A stretch of DNA of 64,000 bases from Mesorhizobium atlanticum. Lineage in GTDB: Bacteria; Pseudomonadota; Alphaproteobacteria; Rhizobiales; Rhizobiaceae. Within the stretch, counting starts at the first letter, position 1. Every line of letters begins with the position of its first letter. Below, piece by piece: positions 18,123 to 27,702 of this stretch. The translations under genes were made by a program, and so were the position numbers. The stretch spans positions 310,001 to 374,000 of the forward strand of contig NZ_QMBQ01000004.1 of assembly GCF_003289965.1 (NCBI RefSeq). The letters run 5' to 3'. Under the pieces are notes generated by a model. It had not been told where the DNA came from. It made no database searches and saw only the letters and a list, made by a program, of their open reading frames with translations.

Positions 18123-19322
18123 TTGTCGTTTGTGTTGCCCCAGACATCGTCCAGCGCGCGCTACGCCTTCGACGGCGTGCGCGCCCAGATACGTGACCTG
18201 CACACGGAAAACATCGCCAACCTCGCGGTCCGCGCGCGGGAACTCGGCGATGTCATTGCGCTCTGGTACGGCGAAGGCGACGTGGTGACGCCGGCCTTCA
18301 TCCGTGATGCGGCAAAGGCGGCCTTCGACGAAGGCCTGACCTTCTACGTCCCCAACATGCGCGGGCACGGCCCGTTGAATGAAGCACTGTCGGAATACCA
18401 GACGCGCATCCATGGTCGCCCGATCCCGATCGCACGCACCACGGTAGCGCCGGGCGGCATGCAGGCGCTGTATCTTGCCTTGGAGCTGCTGGTCGATACC
18501 GGCACCAATGTCGTCTATGTCGCGCCGCAATGGCCCAACATCCATAACGCCATCCACCTGATCGGCGGCGAGCCGCGGCCGGTCTCCCTCGACTTCAAAG
18601 ACGACTGGCGGCTCGATCTCGATCGGCTGTTCGCCACCTGCGACGCGCGCACCCGCGCCATCTTCCTGTCGACGCCGTCCAACCCGACCGGCTGGACCGC
18701 CTCGCGCGAGGAGATGCAGGCGCTGCTCGATTTCAGCCGGCGCACCGGCGTCTGGATCATTTCCGACGAGGTCTATGGCCGGCTCTATTTCGACGGCGAC
18801 GTCGCGCCCTCGATCCTGCAGATCGCCGAGGACGGCGACCGGGTGCTGTCGGTCAACAGCTTTTCGAAGGCCTGGGCGATGACCGGTTGGCGCATAGGCT
18901 GGCTGACGCATCCGTCGGGCGTTGCCGACCAGCTCGGCGCCATGACGCAATATATCAACAGCGGCACCGCGGCGCCGATCCAGGCCGGCGCCGTCGCGGC
19001 GATCCGCCAGGGCGAGCCGCTGGTCGAAGAAATCAGGCAACGGATCAGGACCGGCCTCGACCTCGCCTATGACCGGCTGGCGCAGATCCCGGGCGTCATT
19101 CTGCCGACCAAGCCGCGCGGCGGCATGTATGCGTTCTTCGCTCTGGAAGGCGAAAGCGATGCAAGGCAGGCCTGCGCGAAAATCCTGGAGACGGCGCGCG
19201 TCGGACTGGCGCCCGGTCACCTGTTTGGAAATTCGGCGGCAGCATTCCTGCGCATGTGTGTTTGCCGGGACCGCGACCAGATAGCGACCGCGCTCGAGCG
19301 CATGGTCGCCGCCATGAATTGA
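18123..19322 (+). CDS. Class I/II PLP-dependent aminotransferase
   Basis: The 399-residue fold-type I enzyme has STPSNPTGW, ISDEVYGRLYF and NSFSKAWAMTGWRIGW, where K249 is the PLP Schiff-base lysine. A TTG start at 18123 is proposed because GGGAGGGG sits 9 bases upstream; a GTG two codons later is the alternative. It is followed by an exported amino-acid-type binding protein and a permease, so it may transaminate the imported amino acid. The exact amino donor cannot be assigned. Confidence 0.9.
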   Translation: MSFVLPQTSSSARYAFDGVRAQIRDLHTENIANLAVRARELGDVIALWYGEGDVVTPAFIRDAAKAAFDEGLTFYVPNMRGHGPLNEALSEYQTRIHGRPIPIARTTVAPGGMQALYLALELLVDTGTNVVYVAPQWPNIHNAIHLIGGEPRPVSLDFKDDWRLDLDRLFATCDARTRAIFLSTPSNPTGWTASREEMQALLDFSRRTGVWIISDEVYGRLYFDGDVAPSILQIAEDGDRVLSVNSFSKAWAMTGWRIGWLTHPSGVADQLGAMTQYINSGTAAPIQAGAVAAIRQGEPLVEEIRQRIRTGLDLAYDRLAQIPGVILPTKPRGGMYAFFALEGESDARQACAKILETARVGLAPGHLFGNSAAAFLRMCVCRDRDQIATALERMVAAMN

Positions 19323-19411
19323 CGCTCCGCTGGGAGGCGGGACGGCAACAAACCGTGCGGGGCGAGCCCTGCCCGATCGACAACAGAGGGAAGACCCAGA
19401 GGGAAAACCAG

Positions 19412-20209
19412 ATGAGCTTTACGCGTCGCAACCTGCTTCTCATGGCCGCCGCCATCGGCATCGCCGCCGGCCCCGCAACGGCCTATGCCGCCGATGTGCT
19501 CAATGTCGGCGCCTACCCGACCAATCCGCCTTTCGAATACAAGAACGAGAGCGGCACTTTCGAGGGTTTCGAAGTCGACATCGTCAACGAAGCGGCCAAG
19601 CGCATCGGCATGACCACCGATATCGCCGATCTTGGTTTCCAGGCGCTGTTCGCGGCTGTCAGTTCCAACCGCATCGATGTCGCGATCTCCTCGATCACCA
19701 TCACACCGGAGCGGTTGAAGACGCTTTCCTTCACCCAGCCCTACTATGATTCCGACATGGGCATCGCCACCAAGACCGACAGCGCGATCAGCAAGGAAGC
19801 CGATCTCAAGGGCAAGGTCGTCGGCGTGCTCTCCGGCTCGACCGGCGAGACCTGGGTCAAGAACCATCAGGCAGCCGACGGCTTCAGCGACGTAAAGGGT
19901 TACGACACGCAGCAGAACCTGTTGCTTGATCTCAGCGCCGGTCGGGTCGATGCCGCGGTCAGCGACATCCCCGGCATGCAGTACTCGTTCCAGAAGATGA
20001 AGGACCTCGTCGTCAAGGAACGCATCAAAACCGGCGAGCAGTACGGCTTGATGATGAGCAAGGACCATCCGCTGCTCGGCAAGCTCAACGACGCGCTGAC
20101 GGCGATGAAGAAGGACGGGACGCTGGCCGCGATCCACAAGAAGTGGTTCGGCACCGACGCGCCGGCCGACTCCTCGACGGTCAAGGAGATGCCGCTGCCC
20201 AAGGCCTGA
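19412..20209 (+). CDS. Amino-acid-type ABC transporter substrate-binding protein (family 3)
   Basis: The 265-residue protein has an N-terminal signal (TRRNLLLMAAAIGIAAG, cleavage near residue 26 after YAA) with twin arginines, so Sec or Tat export is possible. The mature part begins NVGAYPTNPPFEYKNESGTF and contains GFEVDIVNEAAKRIG and DVAISSITITPERLKTLSFT, the SBP_bac_3 signature. The ATG at 19412 follows AGAGGGAAAA. Partners are the permease at 20369 and an ATPase not found next to it. Confidence 0.92.
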   Translation: MSFTRRNLLLMAAAIGIAAGPATAYAADVLNVGAYPTNPPFEYKNESGTFEGFEVDIVNEAAKRIGMTTDIADLGFQALFAAVSSNRIDVAISSITITPERLKTLSFTQPYYDSDMGIATKTDSAISKEADLKGKVVGVLSGSTGETWVKNHQAADGFSDVKGYDTQQNLLLDLSAGRVDAAVSDIPGMQYSFQKMKDLVVKERIKTGEQYGLMMSKDHPLLGKLNDALTAMKKDGTLAAIHKKWFGTDAPADSSTVKEMPLPKA

Positions 20210-20230
20210 GCGGCAACCGGCAAAACGAGC

Positions 20231-20265
20231 GACGTGCCGGCTCCAGAGGCCGGCACGTCTTGTTT
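20231..20265 (+). terminator. Hairpin with T-run between binding-protein and permease genes
   Basis: GACGTGCCGGC (20231-20241) pairs with GCCGGCACGTC (20249-20259) around a 7-base loop, followed by TTGTTT. This is a rho-independent-type hairpin 21 bases after the binding-protein stop. If the genes are one operon it would act as a partial terminator that limits permease expression. Confidence 0.65.
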
Positions 20266-20368
20266 GACGCGTGACGTCCCCGGACCGCCATGCTTCAGCT
20301 AATCCGATTTCGATAGTCCGGGTCCTGTCAGGGCATCGCATGACGCAACACGGTCCGGGAATGCTTCC

Positions 20369-21043
20369 ATGTCGCTGATCGACACTTTCTTCAATCCCGA
20401 GGTCATTGCGTCGAGTTTGCCGGCGCTGCTGCGCGGCTTCCTCAACACGCTGCTGCTCGGAATCATGAGCATCGTCATCGGCATCGCGGTGGGGCTGGCG
20501 ATCAGCCTGGTGCGGCTTTACGCACCAAAGCCGCTGCGCTGGCTGGCCATCGGTTATACCGACATCTTCCGCGCCCTCCCCGTGCTGGTGGTGCTGATCC
20601 TGATCTATTACGCGCTGCCATTCCTCGGCATCCGCCTGTCGTCCTGGGCATCGGCCGTGACCGCGTTCGCCATCATCATGTCGGCCTATTCGGCCGAAGT
20701 GTTCCGCTCCGGCATCGAAAGCATTCCCAAAGGCCAGTTCGAGGCGGCGCAGGCGCTCGGCCTCCCCTTCATGCTCACCTTGCGCAAGGTGGTGCTGCCG
20801 CAGGCGATCCGCGTCGTCATTCCGCCGATGACCAGCAACTGCGTCTCGATGTTCAAGGATACCTCGCTCGCCTCGACGGTGGCGCTGCCGGAACTTCTGA
20901 AGGAAGCGACCAACGCACAATCGCTCTACGCCAACCCCTCGCCGCTGATCGGTGCCGCGCTGGTCTACCTCATCTTCCTCTGGCCGATGGTCCGCCTCGT
21001 CAGCCTGCTCGAGCGCCGCTTCAAGGACGAGAAAGCGCGCTGA
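20369..21043 (+). CDS. Polar amino-acid ABC transporter permease (HisM/GlnP type)
   Basis: The 224-residue membrane protein has about five hydrophobic segments and the HisMQ-type docking loop [49 protein letters not shown] is the conserved segment of this permease class. Only one permease gene is present, so it would work as a homodimer. No matching ATPase lies in the cluster; one may be supplied from elsewhere. Confidence 0.92.
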   Translation: MSLIDTFFNPEVIASSLPALLRGFLNTLLLGIMSIVIGIAVGLAISLVRLYAPKPLRWLAIGYTDIFRALPVLVVLILIYYALPFLGIRLSSWASAVTAFAIIMSAYSAEVFRSGIESIPKGQFEAAQALGLPFMLTLRKVVLPQAIRVVIPPMTSNCVSMFKDTSLASTVALPELLKEATNAQSLYANPSPLIGAALVYLIFLWPMVRLVSLLERRFKDEKAR

Positions 21044-21092
21044 CCGCCATCGATATCCATCCCCGTCCAAGCCCGTCGCAGGAGCGTACCCC

Positions 21093-22367
21093 GTGAACAA
21101 GCACCACACCGACAACACAAACGCCGCCGCGTTCCCGGTCGAAAAGATCCGGACCATGTTCCCGGCGCTCCAACGTGCCGGCGACTTCATCTTCATGGAC
21201 AATGCCGCCGGCGCGCAGATCCCGCAAAGCGTGCTCGACGCGGTGACCAACCATCTGGTGGCGCACAATGTGCAGCGCGGCGGCCGCTATGGCCGGAGCG
21301 TCACCGTCGACCAGTCGGTTGCGACGGCGCGCGAGAGCGTCGCGCTCCTGATCAACGCCTACAGCCCGTCGGAAATCTGCTTCGGCATGAACGCCACCTC
21401 GTTCATCCGCCTGGTCAGCCTCGGCATCGGCCAGATGCTTTCAGAACGCGACGAGATCATCGTCACCGACATGGATCACGACGCCAACATTGCCACCTGG
21501 CTGGCGCTGGAGCCGGCCGGTGCCAGGTTCAAATGGTGGCGCATGCGCGAGGACGGCAATCTGCATGTCGACGACCTCAAGCCGCTGGTGTCGGAGCGCA
21601 CCCGCCTCGTCGCCTGCACGGTGACGGCGCATTCGATCGGCTCGATCGTCGATGTCGCTTCGGTGGCGAAGATCGCCCATGCGGCAGGCGCGGAAGTGTT
21701 CCTCGACTGCGTGCATTACGGACCGCACGGGCTGATGGACGTGCAGGCCTGGGATTGCGACTATCTGGTCTGTTCCGGCTACAAGAATTTCTCGCCGCAT
21801 ATGGGCTTCCTCTGGGGCCGCTTCGACACGCTGAAGCGGCTGCCGACCTTCCGCGAGGATTTCATTCCGGACGAGCCGCCCTACAAGGTCGAGGCTGGCA
21901 CCTTTATCTACGAGAACGTGTCGGGCATGGACGCGGCGGTGCGCTACCTGGAATCCGTCGGCCGCAATTTCCTGCCCGAAAACAACCGCTCGCGCCGCGA
22001 CAACATCGTCGCCGGCATGAACGCCATCCGCGACTATGAGCTGATGCTGGCGCGCGCGATGATGAAGGTGCTCAAGGATTGCAATGCCACGATCTACGGC
22101 GTCGCCGACGAGGCGCGCATCACCGAGCGCGTGCCGACCTTCTGCTTCAACATCGGCAAGCTGTCGCCGCAACGGATCGTCGAGGAGATGGCGGCGATGC
22201 AGATCGGCATCCGCGACGGCCACATGTATGCGCCGCGGCTGATGAAGCGGCTGAACCTGTCGATGGACAGCGGCGCGATCCGCGCCTCGCTGGTACATTA
22301 CAACACGGTGGAAGAAGTGCACAAATTCGGCGAGGCGCTGCGCGCGATCATCGCGAAGCTGTCGTAG
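21093..22367 (+). CDS. Cysteine-desulfurase-like PLP enzyme (class V aminotransferase fold)
   Basis: The 424-residue protein starts at a GTG preceded by CAGGAGCG. VRTMFPAL-like opening residues, [34 protein letters not shown] and [12 protein letters not shown] (K231 binds PLP) place it in the NifS/CsdA-like fold. It belongs to the subfamily annotated as cysteine desulfurase-like protein, which is not tied to Fe-S assembly. No suf/isc partners are nearby. Location in an amino-acid uptake group suggests a beta- or gamma-elimination or transamination of the imported compound. A kynureninase-like reaction is conceivable but not supported by specific residues. Confidence 0.85.
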   Translation: MNKHHTDNTNAAAFPVEKIRTMFPALQRAGDFIFMDNAAGAQIPQSVLDAVTNHLVAHNVQRGGRYGRSVTVDQSVATARESVALLINAYSPSEICFGMNATSFIRLVSLGIGQMLSERDEIIVTDMDHDANIATWLALEPAGARFKWWRMREDGNLHVDDLKPLVSERTRLVACTVTAHSIGSIVDVASVAKIAHAAGAEVFLDCVHYGPHGLMDVQAWDCDYLVCSGYKNFSPHMGFLWGRFDTLKRLPTFREDFIPDEPPYKVEAGTFIYENVSGMDAAVRYLESVGRNFLPENNRSRRDNIVAGMNAIRDYELMLARAMMKVLKDCNATIYGVADEARITERVPTFCFNIGKLSPQRIVEEMAAMQIGIRDGHMYAPRLMKRLNLSMDSGAIRASLVHYNTVEEVHKFGEALRAIIAKLS

Positions 22368-22390
22368 TGAAGTTGCGGTAAGTCCGGCGC

Positions 22391-22447
22391 TTACCCCCAC
22401 CCGGACCTTCGGTCCGACCTCCCCACCACAAGGGGGAGGTAGGGCGC
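22391..22447. repeat. Short palindromic intergenic repeat in convergent gap
   Basis: CACCCGGACCTTCGGTCCGACCTCCCC and the following AAGGGGGAGGTAGGG form nested hairpins (GGACCTTCGGTCC; CCTCCCC/GGGGGAGG). It lies between convergent genes ending at 22367 and 22461 and can act as a bidirectional terminator. Related GGGGGAGG units occur at 59998-60119. Confidence 0.65.
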
Positions 22448-22460
22448 ACGACGCTCCCGG

Positions 22461-23288
22461 TCAGGCCGCCTTCTTCTTCGCAAGCCTCGCCTTGATCGAG
22501 GCAATGTCGGCGCGCGGCGTCGCGGCGAACAGCGTCTTGGTGTAGGCGTGCTTGGGGTTGGAGAAGACCTCGTCACGCGGGCCGTATTCGACGGCTTCGC
22601 CGAAATACATGACCATCACGTCGTCGGCGATGTAGCGCACCACCGAGAGGTCGTGGCTGATGAAGACATAGGTGAGTTGGAACTCGTCCTGCAGGTCGGC
22701 CAGCAAATTGAGCACCTGCGCCTGCACGGACAGGTCAAGCGCCGAGACCGGCTCGTCCAGCACCAAGAGGCTCGGGTTGAGCATCAGCGCGCGCGCAATG
22801 GCGATGCGCTGGCGCTGGCCGCCCGAGAACATGTGCGGATAGCGGTTGTAGTGCTCCGGTCCCAGACCGACCTTCTTCAGCATCTTCATCGCCAGGTCGC
22901 GCCGTTCCTCGGCCGGCTTGTCGGTGTTGATGAGCAACGGCTCGCCGAGCACGTCGCCGATCTTCTGGCGCGGGTTGAGCGAGCCATAAGGGTTCTGGAA
23001 GACGATCTGCACCTTGCGGCGCATTTCCTTGGTGAGCCCGTCCCTGGCGATATCGACCTTGTTGCCGTCGATGAAGAGCTCGCCGGACGTGGCCGGATCG
23101 ATCAGCGTGATGATGCGGGCGAGCGTGGACTTGCCGCAGCCGGACTCGCCGACGATCGCCAGCGTCTTGCCCTTCTCGACGCTGAACGAAACACCCTTCA
23201 CCGCATGCACGGTGCGCGCGCCGCGGAACAAGCCGCCGCCGACATGATAGTCGCGCTTGATGTTCTTGCCTTCGACGACCTTGGTCAT
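22461..23288 (-). CDS. dppF: Dipeptide ABC transporter ATPase DppF
   Basis: The 275-residue ATPase has Walker A GESGCGKST (47-55), Q-loop QIVFQNPYGSLNPRQ, signature FSGGQRQR and Walker B LLVLDEPVSALD. It ends with a basic tail IKARLAKKKAA. The 4-base overlap with the dppD end makes it the last gene of the minus-strand dppABCDF operon (27702 to 22461), which imports dipeptides and possibly haem precursors, as known for Dpp systems. Confidence 0.93.
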   Translation of the reverse strand: MTKVVEGKNIKRDYHVGGGLFRGARTVHAVKGVSFSVEKGKTLAIVGESGCGKSTLARIITLIDPATSGELFIDGNKVDIARDGLTKEMRRKVQIVFQNPYGSLNPRQKIGDVLGEPLLINTDKPAEERRDLAMKMLKKVGLGPEHYNRYPHMFSGGQRQRIAIARALMLNPSLLVLDEPVSALDLSVQAQVLNLLADLQDEFQLTYVFISHDLSVVRYIADDVMVMYFGEAVEYGPRDEVFSNPKHAYTKTLFAATPRADIASIKARLAKKKAA

Positions 23289-24136
23289 GCGCCGGCTCCC
23301 GAGGGCGCGGCCTCGAACAGCATGTCCGTGACGGTCGGCAGCCGGTCGCCGACGGCGTTTCCCGGCAGCGCCGAAAGCAGCGCGCGCGTGTAGTTGCTCT
23401 TCGGCGATTCAAACAGCGACAGCACGTCGGCCTCTTCCATCTTGCGGCCCTTGTACTGGACGATGACGCGGTCGGCGGTCTCCGCCACCACGCCCATATT
23501 GTGGGTGATCATGATCAGGCCCATGCCGTATTTGGCCTGCAGCGAGACCAGCAGATCGAGGATCTGCTTCTGGATGGTGACGTCGAGCGCGGTGGTCGGC
23601 TCGTCGGCGATCAGGAGCTTCGGATTGCAGGCGATCGCCATCGCGATCATGACGCGCTGGCACTGGCCGCCCGACATCTGGTGCGGGAAGGAATTCAGCC
23701 GGTCGGCGGGATCGGGAATGCCGACCTGCTTGAAAAGCTCGATGGCGCGCGCCCGGCGCTGGGCCTTGTCCATGCCCATGTGGAAGCGCAGCACTTCCTC
23801 GATCTGGAAGCCGACGGTGAAGCAGGGATTGAGGCTGGCGATCGGCTCCTGGAAGATCATGGCGATGTCCTTGCCGATGATCTTGCGGCGATCGGCCGGA
23901 CTGATCTTCAACAGGTCGCGGCCATTGAAGGTCATGCGGTCGGCGGTGACGGTGGCCGTCCAAGGCAGGAGTCCCATCACGGCCAGCATCGATACCGATT
24001 TGCCGGAACCGGATTCGCCGACGATGGCGAGCACCTCGCGCTCGTCGACATGGAGCGAGACACCGTCGACGGCGCGGAACGGGCCGGACGCGGTCTGGAA
24101 TTCGACGACGAGGTTCTGGATATCGAGCAGCGCCAT
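23285..24136 (-). CDS. dppD: Dipeptide ABC transporter ATPase DppD
   Basis: The 283-residue protein has Walker A GESGSGKS (40-47), signature MSGGQCQR (154-161) and Walker B LLIADEPTTALDVTIQ. The Cys in the signature replaces the Ser/Arg usual at this variable place and is probably tolerated, as E. coli DppD has GGMSQR. RVMIAMAIACNPKLLIADEP matches DppD closely. Its ATG overlaps the dppC stop (TGATG). A much longer open frame running upstream in the same frame is spurious. Confidence 0.93.
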   Translation of the reverse strand: MALLDIQNLVVEFQTASGPFRAVDGVSLHVDEREVLAIVGESGSGKSVSMLAVMGLLPWTATVTADRMTFNGRDLLKISPADRRKIIGKDIAMIFQEPIASLNPCFTVGFQIEEVLRFHMGMDKAQRRARAIELFKQVGIPDPADRLNSFPHQMSGGQCQRVMIAMAIACNPKLLIADEPTTALDVTIQKQILDLLVSLQAKYGMGLIMITHNMGVVAETADRVIVQYKGRKMEEADVLSLFESPKSNYTRALLSALPGNAVGDRLPTVTDMLFEAAPSGAGA

Positions 24137-25044
24137 CACGACCTCCTGAGCTTGGGATCGAGCGCGTCGCGCAGGCCGTCGCCGATCAGGTTGATGGCAA
24201 GCACGGTGATGAGGATGGCGAGACCCGGGAAGGTGACCACCCACCAGGCGCGCAGGATGAACTCGCGCGCCGAGGCGAGCATGGTGCCCCATTCCGGCGT
24301 CGGCGGCTGGGCGCCGAGACCGAGGAAGCCGAGCGCGGCCGCTTCGAGGATGGCGTTCGAGAAGGACAGCGTGCCCTGTACGATGAGCGGCGCCAGGCAG
24401 TTGGGCAGGATGGTGGCGAGCATCAGCCTGAGATGGCCGGCGCCGGCGACCTTCGCCGCAACGACATATTCGCGGCTTTTCTCGGCCATGACGGCGGCGC
24501 GCACCAGGCGGGCGAAATGCGGCTGCAGCACCAGCGCGATCGCCAGCATGGCGTTGAACAGGCCAGGGCCGAGGATGGTGACCAGAACCAGTGCCAGCAG
24601 CAGCGACGGGAAGGCCAGGATCAGGTCCATGACGCGCATGATCGCGACGTCTACCCAGCCGCGGAAATAGCCCGCGAGCAGCCCGAGCGTGATGCCGCCG
24701 GTGAGCGCCAGCGTGACGACGACCGCGCCGATGAGCAGCGAGAAGCGCGCGCCATAGAGCAGGCGCGAGAGGATGTCGCGGCCGACCGGATCGGTGCCGA
24801 GCAGATATTGCGTCGAGCCGCCCTGCTGCCATGCAGGGGGCCGCAGGAACGCGGTCTTGTCCTGGATGTCGGGCGCATAGGGCGCGAGCAGCGGCGCAAA
24901 CAGCGCGGCCAGCACCAAGAGGATGAAGACGAACAGGCCGATGACCGCGCCGCGGTTCACCGAGAAATAGTGCCAGAAGGTCTTGAGGCCGGTGAGGCGA
25001 TCCGGGCTGCCGGCGGCCATCGGGGCGATTTCGGTCTGGCTCAT
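24136..25044 (-). CDS. dppC: Dipeptide ABC transporter permease DppC
   Basis: The 302-residue membrane protein has a cytoplasmic N-terminus, a first helix GLFVFILLVLAALFAPLLAP, the motif YLLGTDPVGRDILSRLLYGA and the coupling loop YVVAAKVAGAGHLRLMLATI. It ends LRDALDPKLRRS. It abuts dppB immediately upstream and overlaps dppD by one base. Confidence 0.94.
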   Translation of the reverse strand: MSQTEIAPMAAGSPDRLTGLKTFWHYFSVNRGAVIGLFVFILLVLAALFAPLLAPYAPDIQDKTAFLRPPAWQQGGSTQYLLGTDPVGRDILSRLLYGARFSLLIGAVVVTLALTGGITLGLLAGYFRGWVDVAIMRVMDLILAFPSLLLALVLVTILGPGLFNAMLAIALVLQPHFARLVRAAVMAEKSREYVVAAKVAGAGHLRLMLATILPNCLAPLIVQGTLSFSNAILEAAALGFLGLGAQPPTPEWGTMLASAREFILRAWWVVTFPGLAILITVLAINLIGDGLRDALDPKLRRS

Positions 25045-26052
25045 TTATGCCGCCCTGATGCGTGGGTTGATGACGGCGTAAAGCACATCGACGATGAGGT
25101 TCACCGCCATGACGATGAGCGCGATCAACAGCAGACCCGACTGCACGACGACATAGTCGCGCTTGAAGATGGAATCGACCATCCATTTGCCGATGCCCGG
25201 CCAGGCGAAGATGGTCTCGGTGAGGATGGCGCCCGCAAGCAGCGTGCCGACCTGCAGGCCGATGGTGGTGACGACCGGGATCAGCGCGTTGCGCAGCGCA
25301 TGCACGCCGATGACGCGGGCCGCCGACAGGCCCTTGGCGCGGGCGGTGCGGACATAGTCCTCGCCAAGCACTTCGAGCATGGCCGAGCGCGTCTGGCGCG
25401 CGATCACCGCCAATGGGATGGTGCCGAGCACGATCGCCGGCAGGACGAGATGGCTGAGCGCCGAACGGAAGGCGTCCCATTTGCCGTAGAGCAGACTGTC
25501 GATGGTCATGAAACCGGTGATCGGCTTGAAGAAGAACTGCAGGCCGATGCGGCCCGAGACCGGTGTCCAGCCGAGATAGCCGGAGAAGAAGATGATGAGC
25601 AGCAGGCCCCACCAGAAGATCGGCATGGAATAGCCGACCAGCGCCGTGCCCATCAGCGACTGATCGAACCACGAGCCGCGCTTGACGGCCGCGAAGATGC
25701 CGGCGGGAATGCCGATGACCATGGCGAAGACCATGGCGAAGAACGACAGCTCCAGCGTCGCCGGGAAGAGCGTCTTGAACTCCTCGAGAACCGGACGCTT
25801 GGACGAGATGGAGACGCCGAAATCGCCGGTGGCGACCTCGCCGACATAGCGCGCATATTGCTCCCATATCGGCAGGTTGAAGCCGAACTGTTCCTTGAGC
25901 TCTTCGTAGCGGGCCGGGGCGACGCCATGCTCGCCGGCCATGGCAAGAATTGGATCGCCGGGCAGCAGCCGGACAAAGGCGAAGGCGCAGATTGTGATGC
26001 CGACCAGGGTCGGGATCAGGAGGGCGATTTTGTTGAGAAGATATCGGAGCAT
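25045..26052 (-). CDS. dppB: Dipeptide ABC transporter permease DppB
   Basis: The 335-residue protein starts at the ATG at 26052; a TTG two codons upstream is possible. MLRYLLNKIALLIPTLVGIT is the first membrane helix and FVRLLPGDPI the conserved DppB motif. The coupling loop is YVRTARAKGLSAARVIGVHA. It ends VDVLYAVINPRIRAA. A strong hairpin separates it from dppA. Confidence 0.94.
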   Translation of the reverse strand: MLRYLLNKIALLIPTLVGITICAFAFVRLLPGDPILAMAGEHGVAPARYEELKEQFGFNLPIWEQYARYVGEVATGDFGVSISSKRPVLEEFKTLFPATLELSFFAMVFAMVIGIPAGIFAAVKRGSWFDQSLMGTALVGYSMPIFWWGLLLIIFFSGYLGWTPVSGRIGLQFFFKPITGFMTIDSLLYGKWDAFRSALSHLVLPAIVLGTIPLAVIARQTRSAMLEVLGEDYVRTARAKGLSAARVIGVHALRNALIPVVTTIGLQVGTLLAGAILTETIFAWPGIGKWMVDSIFKRDYVVVQSGLLLIALIVMAVNLIVDVLYAVINPRIRAA

Positions 26053-26064
26053 CGTCAAATGGAG

Positions 26065-26094
26065 CGGGGCGGCGCTGGAATTAGCGCCGCCCCG
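26065..26094 (-). promoter_or_regulatory. Intercistronic 12-bp stem-loop between dppA and dppB
   Basis: CGGGGCGGCGCT (26065-26076) and AGCGCCGCCCCG (26083-26094) form a perfect 12-bp stem with a 6-base loop, starting 10 bases after the dppA stop. There is no clear T-run, so mRNA 3'-end stabilisation and an excess of binding protein is the likely effect. Confidence 0.6.
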
Positions 26095-26103
26095 TTCGCA
26101 ATA

Positions 26104-27702
26104 TTACTCGGCCTTGTCAACGCCGTCGAAGCGATGAATGCCGAGCGGGTCCATCTTGAAGCCGCTCACATTGTTGCGAACGACCGCGTAAACCTGGCTG
26201 TGCGCCAGCAGGAAAGCCGGAGCTTCCTTGGCGAAGATCACCTGCGCCTGCTCATAGAGCTTGGTGCGCTCGGCCTGGTCACTGGTCTTCTTGGCCTTCT
26301 GGATCAGGTCCTCGAAGTCCTTGTCGCACCAGCTGGAGTAGTTCGAGACGCCGATGGCGGAGCAGGCGAAGAGGGTGGCGAAGAAATTGTCCGGATCGCC
26401 ATTGTCGCCGGTCCAGCCGATCTGGAAGGCGCCGGGACGGTCCTTCTTCTTGCCTTCCGAGCGATATTTGGTCCACTCGTAGTTGACGATCTCAGCCTTG
26501 ACGCCAACCTTGGCCCAGTCGGCCTGGATCAGCTCCGCGGCGCGCTGGAAGTTCGGGTTATATGGGCGGACGCGGTCGGAAGCCCAAAGCTGGATTTCCT
26601 TCAGCCCGGCAGCCTCAAGCACCTTCTTGGCCGCATCCGGATTGTAGGCGTCGGCCTTTACGTCCTTGTTCCAAGACCACATGGTCGGCGGGATGAGGTT
26701 TTCGGCGGGCGTCGCGCCGGCGTCCTGGAACAGCGACTTGATCAGAGCTTCGCGGTCGATCGCCTGGTTGAGCGCATGGCGCACTTCCGGCTTGTCGAGC
26801 GGCGGGATCGTCGTGTTGTAGCTCATATAGCCGATGTTCAGACCGGCCTGGTCCAGCAGGGTAACGTCCTTGTTGGCCTTGATCGTGCCGAGGTCGGCCG
26901 GGTTCGGATATGGCGCAACGTCGCATTCGCCGGCCAGCACCTTCTGGATGCGGGCGGTCGCGTCAGGCGTGATGGCGAAGACGAGATCGTCGATCTTTTC
27001 CTTGCCCTTGAAGTAGTCGGGGTTGGCCGCGTAGCGGATGACCGAATCCAGCTGGTAGTCGACGAACTGGAACGGACCGGTGCCGATCGGCTTGGTCGAG
27101 AAGTCGGCCATCTTGCCGGCCTTCTCGAGTTGGTCGGCATATTCCTTCGAAACGATCGAGGCGAAGTCCATGCCGAGATTGGCCAGCATCGGCGCGTTCG
27201 GCTCGGTCAGCGTCAGCTTGACCGTGAGGTCGTCGACCTTCTCCCACTTGGCGACATATTTCGGCATGTCCATGCCGGTGTAGTAGTCCCAGGTGAGGTT
27301 CGGCAGATACTTGTCGCCGTTCCAGGGATTCTGCTTGTTGAACTGGCGATCGAAGGAGAAGACGACGTCATCGGCATTGAGGTCGCGCGTCGGCTTGAAA
27401 TAGTCGGTGGTCTGGAACTTCACGCCCGGATGCAGATGGAAAGTGTAGACCAGACCGTCGTCGGAAATCTCCCACTTGTCGGCGAGACCAGGTTCGATCT
27501 CGGTGCCGCCGTGCTTGAATTCGACCAGTCGCGAATAGACGGTGCGCGAGGACGCGTCGAAGTCGTTGCCGCCGGTCGTCGTACCCGGATCGAAATTGGC
27601 CGGCGACGCTTCCGAGCAATAAACGAGCGTCTTGGCACTGGCCATGCCGCTGAGGACGCTTGCAGCCAGCAACGCGGCTGCAAAAGCCATTGTCTTTTTC
27701 AT
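26104..27702 (-). CDS. dppA: Dipeptide-binding protein DppA
   Basis: The 532-residue periplasmic protein has a Sec signal (about residues 1-23, ending MASA). The mature part begins KTLVYCSEASPANFDPG. Matches to E. coli DppA include ELNADDVVFSFDRQ-like (here DLNADDVVFSFDRQ), IGTGPFQFVDYQ, PYPNPADL, LIPPTMW and WTGDNGDPDNFFATLF. It is the first gene of the operon, with AGGGAGTG before the ATG. It delivers di- or tripeptides to DppBC. Confidence 0.95.
   Translation of the reverse strand: MKKTMAFAAALLAASVLSGMASAKTLVYCSEASPANFDPGTTTGGNDFDASSRTVYSRLVEFKHGGTEIEPGLADKWEISDDGLVYTFHLHPGVKFQTTDYFKPTRDLNADDVVFSFDRQFNKQNPWNGDKYLPNLTWDYYTGMDMPKYVAKWEKVDDLTVKLTLTEPNAPMLANLGMDFASIVSKEYADQLEKAGKMADFSTKPIGTGPFQFVDYQLDSVIRYAANPDYFKGKEKIDDLVFAITPDATARIQKVLAGECDVAPYPNPADLGTIKANKDVTLLDQAGLNIGYMSYNTTIPPLDKPEVRHALNQAIDREALIKSLFQDAGATPAENLIPPTMWSWNKDVKADAYNPDAAKKVLEAAGLKEIQLWASDRVRPYNPNFQRAAELIQADWAKVGVKAEIVNYEWTKYRSEGKKKDRPGAFQIGWTGDNGDPDNFFATLFACSAIGVSNYSSWCDKDFEDLIQKAKKTSDQAERTKLYEQAQVIFAKEAPAFLLAHSQVYAVVRNNVSGFKMDPLGIHRFDGVDKAE

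Noticed and set aside
21093..22367. Kynureninase
   Set aside because: The fold is shared, but the sequence fits the cysteine-desulfurase-like group better, and no kynureninase-specific residues were recognised.
24137..25867. Long upstream extension of dppD through dppC and dppB in an alternative frame
   Set aside because: The ATG at 24136 with the TGATG junction gives a normal-length DppD; the extension has no family similarity.
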